A stretch of 25,248 bases of DNA from Chloroflexota bacterium. Its GTDB lineage: Bacteria; Chloroflexota; UBA4733. Shown piece by piece: positions 22,802 to 25,248 of this stretch. The stretch lies in contig JANWJO010000139.1 in the NCBI GenBank assembly GCA_025449435.1, positions 1 to 25,248 on the forward strand, written 5' to 3'. Every line of letters begins with the position of its first letter. Within the stretch, counting starts at the first letter, position 1. The notes under the pieces were generated by a model that did no database searches, was not told the DNA's origin, and worked only from the letters and a program-made list of their open reading frames with translations. The translations under genes were made by a program, and so were the position numbers.

Positions 22802-25248
22802 CTACGGAGCAGCTAACCGTTCAAGGTCTCGCTGCATAGCGTCAAGTTCCTGACCATAGCCGGCCCAGTCGCCTTTGGCGAGGTCGGCCTTCGCTTGGGT
22901 GTAATGGCTGAGCGCATCTTGAGCCAGCGCGCTCTTCTGGGCGTCGGTGAGCGGGCCCGTAGGCGTGCCGAGCGGTGTTGGAGTAGCTTGGGCTGCGGCG
23001 GTCGGCGTGGCTGATGCCGTTGCAGTTGGAGTCGACCCCGTGGCCTCCGCCGTCACGCCAGCGGAGGGCGCACCACTGAATAAGGCGTCCAGTGCATCGT
23101 TAAAGTTGGTCTGCATGGTGAGGTTGGTACTGGTGGCGAGGATCACGCGCTTGAGTTCAGGGATCTGGCCCTGCGAGGCTTGCAAGAACAGCGGCTCGAC
23201 GTATAGAAAAGCCGACCCTAAGGGAATGATCAAGAGGTTGCCACGAATGACGTTGGAGCCTTGCTGATTCCACAGCGTGAGGCTGCTGGAGACGGTGGGA
23301 TCCTGATCGATGCGTGCCTCAATCTGTTGCGGACCGAAGATCAAGGAGTCCTTGGAGAACTCGTATAACAGCACCTGGCCATAGTGGCCCGGATCCGAGC
23401 GCGCCGCGAGCCAGGCGATCATATTGTCGCGCCCGTTGGGCACAAACGGCTGGATGAGCACGAACTCGGCCTGGGATTCCCCGGGTAAGCGGATCTGAAC
23501 ATAGTAGGGTTGCATCAACGTGCGGCTGCTGCCCTGCGACACGGTTGGCGTCGCCCACACATCTTCGCGGTTGTAAAAGACGCTAGTGTCGGTGACGTGG
23601 TACAGGTTGAGCATGGATGCTTGCGCCGAAAACAAGTCCTCAGGGTAGCGCAAGTGCGCCTGAAACGCCGCGGGCATGCTGCTCATTGGCTTGAACAAGC
23701 CGGGGTAGATCTTGCTATAGGTCTCGATGATGGGCTCGGGATGGGCGGGGTCGTCGGTCCGATAGTAGGTTATTGATCCGTCGTAGGCGCTGATAATGAT
23801 CTTGACGCTATTGCGAATGTAGTTCTCGCCGTTGCTATCCGGCTGTGCGTAGGGATAGTGGCTACTCCGCGTGTATCCGTCAAGAATCCAATACAGCTTG
23901 CCATCGACGATGACGATATAGGGATCTTGGTCTACGGTGATGAACGGGGTGATCTTACGCACCATGTCGGTGATCGTACGGTTGATTAGGATCTTGCTGC
24001 CGGGCTCGATGTAGCTGGTGTATACCAGCAGTGGATCGCCAAGGTAAACGGCGAACAGCACGCGGCGAAAGAACGAGTCGATGGCAATGCCGCCCGTGCC
24101 ACCGTACGTCGTGCTAGCATTGGTTGACCCTTGGGGGTAATCAAATTCTGTAGCGCTCGTTTTGACGAGCACCCACGCCGTACTCGTCAGACCGTGCGTG
24201 TAATACAAGCCCGGCTGCGTAATCGAGAGGGCAGGCACGGACGTGATGGGTGGAATGTCATGTAGCAGGAGGTCAGGCGTCCCTTGATCACTTGCACCGT
24301 TGGTCGTGCTCGCTACCACGCCGAATCCGTGCGTGTATACCAGGTGCTCATTTTGCCAATTACGGGCGGCAGCGGGCAACAGCGATAAGTCGAGTTCGCG
24401 CGGGGAAAGCATGACTTGCTGGCCGTTGTAGCGATCCACGTCAACGTCGGGGAAGCGGTAATACGGCCGGAGTCCCTGCAACTGTTGAAAGGCTTCCTGC
24501 AGCGGGCGCCAATCCCACAGCCGGATGTTAGCGATGGTTTGAGGGTTTTGTTGGATGTCGGCTGCAGTAAGCGGCTGCACGGTGGGATGGCTGACCGTAA
24601 TGGCGCTCAGGTTGAAGGCCGTGCGGGTTGCGTCAATGTTGTAGCCAATGTACGGGCTTTCGCGCTGGAGCTCGCTGGCAGCGACGAACACGGCTTGACT
24701 GACCGCCGGTGCGATACCCTGCCCGAGGATCCCCGCAAAGATCCAGATCGCTGGGCCAAGCAGGAGCAGTGACGTGCTCCGCCGCACGCCACCGTACACC
24801 GCCAGCACAGCACATATCGCCATAACGCCTGCCATGAACGCGTACACCGGAATGCGCACGTGGACATCGACAAAGTTGGCGCCGAATGCTGTGCCGTGTG
24901 GGGTGAGTAGCAGTTCCGCTGGTGCGAGCCAGTGATATTCCGCCGCCTTGAGCAAGAAGAAGATGGCCAGGAGCGATGCGATGTGCGTGATGAACGTGGG
25001 GGGAGGCTGGAACTCGACCCCAGTTTCGCCACGAACGCCGCCCATTCGCGACACACGGATAAAGTCCGGCGACGAGAGCATCGAGTAGCCGGTCACGGCG
25101 AGCGCCGTCAGGACCAGCAGGGTATTGGCGTAACTGGCCAAGTATTGAAGGAGTGGGAGCTGAAAGATGTACCAATCAACGGGACGATGGAGCACCGGAT
25201 CAATGGCGCCAAAGGATGTCGCGTTAGCGGAGAGCGCCAGCAAACGCC
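22802..25248 (-). CDS. UPF0182 family membrane protein (5' end outside window)
   Basis: The frame stays open to the window edge, so the N-terminus and first membrane segments are missing; the visible part is about 815 residues. FGAIDPVLHRPVDWYIFQLP matches the UPF0182 hallmark (DPxxHRDVxFYxFxLP). At least four membrane helices follow (near YLASYANTLLVLTALAV, ITHIASLLAIFFLLKAA, VYAFMAGVMAICAVLAV and LLGPAIWIFAGILGQGI), then a large outside domain of about 600 residues with ITPFITVDQDPYIVIVDGKL and YVEPLFLQASQGQIPELKRV, both typical. Near the C-terminus a Thr/Pro/Ala-rich linker (STPTATASATPTAAAQATPT) leads to a short helical end. The family's function is unknown. The TTG at 25243 is not the true start because the homology continues upstream. 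Confidence 0.93.
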   Translation of the reverse strand, partial: RLLALSANATSFGAIDPVLHRPVDWYIFQLPLLQYLASYANTLLVLTALAVTGYSMLSSPDFIRVSRMGGVRGETGVEFQPPPTFITHIASLLAIFFLLKAAEYHWLAPAELLLTPHGTAFGANFVDVHVRIPVYAFMAGVMAICAVLAVYGGVRRSTSLLLLGPAIWIFAGILGQGIAPAVSQAVFVAASELQRESPYIGYNIDATRTAFNLSAITVSHPTVQPLTAADIQQNPQTIANIRLWDWRPLQEAFQQLQGLRPYYRFPDVDVDRYNGQQVMLSPRELDLSLLPAAARNWQNEHLVYTHGFGVVASTTNGASDQGTPDLLLHDIPPITSVPALSITQPGLYYTHGLTSTAWVLVKTSATEFDYPQGSTNASTTYGGTGGIAIDSFFRRVLFAVYLGDPLLVYTSYIEPGSKILINRTITDMVRKITPFITVDQDPYIVIVDGKLYWILDGYTRSSHYPYAQPDSNGENYIRNSVKIIISAYDGSITYYRTDDPAHPEPIIETYSKIYPGLFKPMSSMPAAFQAHLRYPEDLFSAQASMLNLYHVTDTSVFYNREDVWATPTVSQGSSRTLMQPYYVQIRLPGESQAEFVLIQPFVPNGRDNMIAWLAARSDPGHYGQVLLYEFSKDSLIFGPQQIEARIDQDPTVSSSLTLWNQQGSNVIRGNLLIIPLGSAFLYVEPLFLQASQGQIPELKRVILATSTNLTMQTNFNDALDALFSGAPSAGVTAEATGSTPTATASATPTAAAQATPTPLGTPTGPLTDAQKSALAQDALSHYTQAKADLAKGDWAGYGQELDAMQRDLERLAAP

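Overview
The window is GC-rich, almost fully coding bacterial chromosome, most likely from a member of the Chloroflexota. The best phylum hint is SecA: it carries an extra block after the NDYLA motif (a YDPTF...HWRP-type insert around residues 156-190) of a kind I associate with Chloroflexota SecA. An UPF0182 membrane protein, an arginyl-tRNA synthetase of the 'EHTNIN...YIDD' type and a Cox/xanthine-dehydrogenase-type operon in medium-small-large order are compatible. No 16S or other phylogenetic RNA is present, so the assignment is inference.

Layout. 101-973 (-) acidic/ribbon-helix-helix/Arg-Gly-rich protein; 1186-1620 (-) aroQ; about 1748-2848 (+) polyprenyl diphosphate synthase with no ordinary start codon; 2959-3678 (+) OmpR/PhoB-type response regulator; 3743-3982 (+) FmdB-type zinc ribbon; 3992-6727 (-) secA; 6895-7929 (+) histone-deacetylase-like amidohydrolase; 7934-8821 (-) SMP-30/gluconolactonase-like protein; 8822-9159 palindromic intergenic element; 9160-10569 (-) membrane HD-GYP protein; 10570-11320 its long leader and intergenic DNA; 11321-16474 (-) a five-gene run (transcribed from right to left: FAD subunit, 2Fe-2S subunit, molybdenum subunit, MoaD-like protein, M42-like metallopeptidase); 16657-17616 (+) histidine phosphatase-Rieske fusion; 17650-19062 (-) unknown protein with a possible PD-(D/E)XK core; 19170-19904 (+) ComB-like 2-phosphosulfolactate phosphatase; 19967-21895 (+) argS; 21896-22392 hairpin-rich intergenic block; 22393-22752 (-) rsfS; 22802-25248 (-) UPF0182 membrane protein running off the window end.

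The most interesting signal is not a gene. On the minus strand, in the leader of the HD-GYP gene, there is an RNA with the core of a class-I cyclic-di-GMP (GEMM) riboswitch: an AGGGCA-like 5' strand, a hairpin with a GAAA-type loop, the conserved CGCAAAGC strand and a third hairpin. The residue two before GCAAAGC, A in the classic riboswitch, is G here (GGC instead of GAC), as in the variant family named c-di-GMP-I-GGC. Because HD-GYP proteins typically degrade c-di-GMP, this would make a feedback circuit. Between the RNA and the gene lie two tiny ORFs coupled by TAATG and a very strong GC hairpin.

Other points: a phosphatase fused to a Rieske domain, a MoaD-like carrier whose diglycine is followed by a ten-residue tail, and two palindromic intergenic blocks sharing a GCCC-TYT-GGGC core. 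I see no tRNA, rRNA, CRISPR array or intact insertion sequence. Bases 1-100 hold nothing I can identify.
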